A stretch of DNA of 64,000 bases, taken from the NCBI GenBank assembly GCA_033675545.1, contig JAWDGP010003555.1:158501-222500 (forward strand), read 5' to 3'. Below the pieces are notes generated by a model. It saw only the letters and a list, made by a program, of their open reading frames with translations, did not search any database and was not told the origin of the DNA. Within the stretch, counting starts at the first letter, position 1; every line of letters starts with the position of its first letter. Source of the stretch: Elysia crispata. Its lineage: Eukaryota; Mollusca; Gastropoda; Plakobranchidae. Positions 63,286-64,000 of this stretch are shown in pieces. Both the position numbers and the translations under genes were made by a program.

Positions 63286-64000
63286 TTTCACTTCAGCCAA
63301 TTAAAACCGTGAAGGATGGGAGGCAAAAAAAAAAAAATCCTAGAAAATAACTTCTTAAAAAAAAAAGAAAAATAGTCTTAACAGAACTTGTCGCCACAGT
63401 AGGCCTACTCGCAACAAAACTACAGAAAACTGCGTCCTATCTTCGCATGCGTGTAATCTAAATGGTCGTTGCTTGATTTAACTGAAATGAACGTTTCAAC
63501 ACGACACACAAATACAGGTATATATATATATATATATAAAAGAAGTTTTCCAAACCGCACGCTGCAAGCTGGGAAGAGGTGGAGACGAGAGAAAGTCCGT
63601 TTCGCCCCAACATCATTGACAGATGTAACCACAGCAGCGCAGCTGGCTGTCATGCAGTGATTTTTTTTGGTTCTATTTTTCTAAAAGCACTGATATTAAT
63701 ACTAACACTTAGAACACGCCTGGGCTGGCAAGAGAAACCAGTGCATGGAATGACGCCACTTAGCCAGTAAATCTCCGCCCTTTAGATTTAGGAAATAATA
63801 ATAATAATAAATAAATAAAAAGGACGCAGGAGGGGTGAGGCTTACTTAAAAGCTAGAAACCTACAGTAATGTAAACAAAGCTAAACTAAAAAAAAACAAC
63901 AACAAATATACACTAAGCGATCAAAGAAAAGCCTACGAGCGTAACCATTCATCAGGCGCGCACTGCTAAACTAACGGCTGGTCAGGTGATTTTAGCCTGT
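63286..64000. other. Right-end flank without a recognised gene
   Basis: Poly-A runs, a short (TA)n run near 63518-63538 and an (AAT)n tract near 63797-63811 are visible. No coding sequence with domain support is seen. Confidence 0.5.

Overview
The window is animal nuclear DNA, most likely from a mollusc, perhaps a gastropod. That placement is an inference. It rests on intron-rich genes with GT-AG splice sites, AT-rich introns, abundant GA, TA, GATA and CAA microsatellites, an RTE-like LINE, and a Pax gene that most resembles the lophotrochozoan Pax-beta group. Nothing prokaryotic is present: no operons, CRISPR arrays or bacterial insertion sequences.

Layout. Positions 1-8036 are a repeat-bearing flank. 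It holds a complete hammerhead self-cleaving ribozyme motif (1484-1550), a 5'-truncated LINE with two in-frame stops (about 2703-5006), and a satellite of about 54-bp units carrying TATA-like and GCCGCC blocks (about 6450-7190). Positions 8037-34481 on the plus strand hold a complete 29-exon NEURL4 (neuralized-like protein 4) gene, reconstructed here to 1493 residues with six NHR domains and the cysteine-bearing C-terminal region. Every junction is GT-AG and the reading frame is continuous. Its introns carry microsatellites, a 58-bp triplication and a striking double inverted repeat.

Positions 34482-47724 are the tail-to-tail spacer between the two genes: 3' UTRs plus non-coding DNA, with a large GA-rich tract and a TA tract. 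Positions 47725-59064 on the minus strand hold a six-exon Pax gene of 1455 residues. It has a 272-residue low-complexity N-terminal extension, a complete paired domain spread over exons 3-5, and one 3.1-kb terminal exon with no homeodomain. That exon has a PLDLS (CtBP-type) motif and an isolated block of about 43 residues that looks folded. Positions 59065-64000 are the upstream flank of the Pax gene and are dominated by GATA, GA and CA arrays, a tandem duplication of about 192 bp and a 12-bp-periodic array.

The two genes are convergent and have unrelated known roles. NEURL4 is a centrosomal and ubiquitin-pathway adaptor; Pax proteins are DNA-binding developmental regulators. The most noteworthy observations are the intact hammerhead ribozyme, the paired-domain recognition residues that are a hybrid of the Pax2/5/8 and Pax6 states, the uncharacterised C-terminal block of the Pax protein, and the large palindromic structure in NEURL4 intron 16. 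All calls come from reading the sequence; no database search was run.
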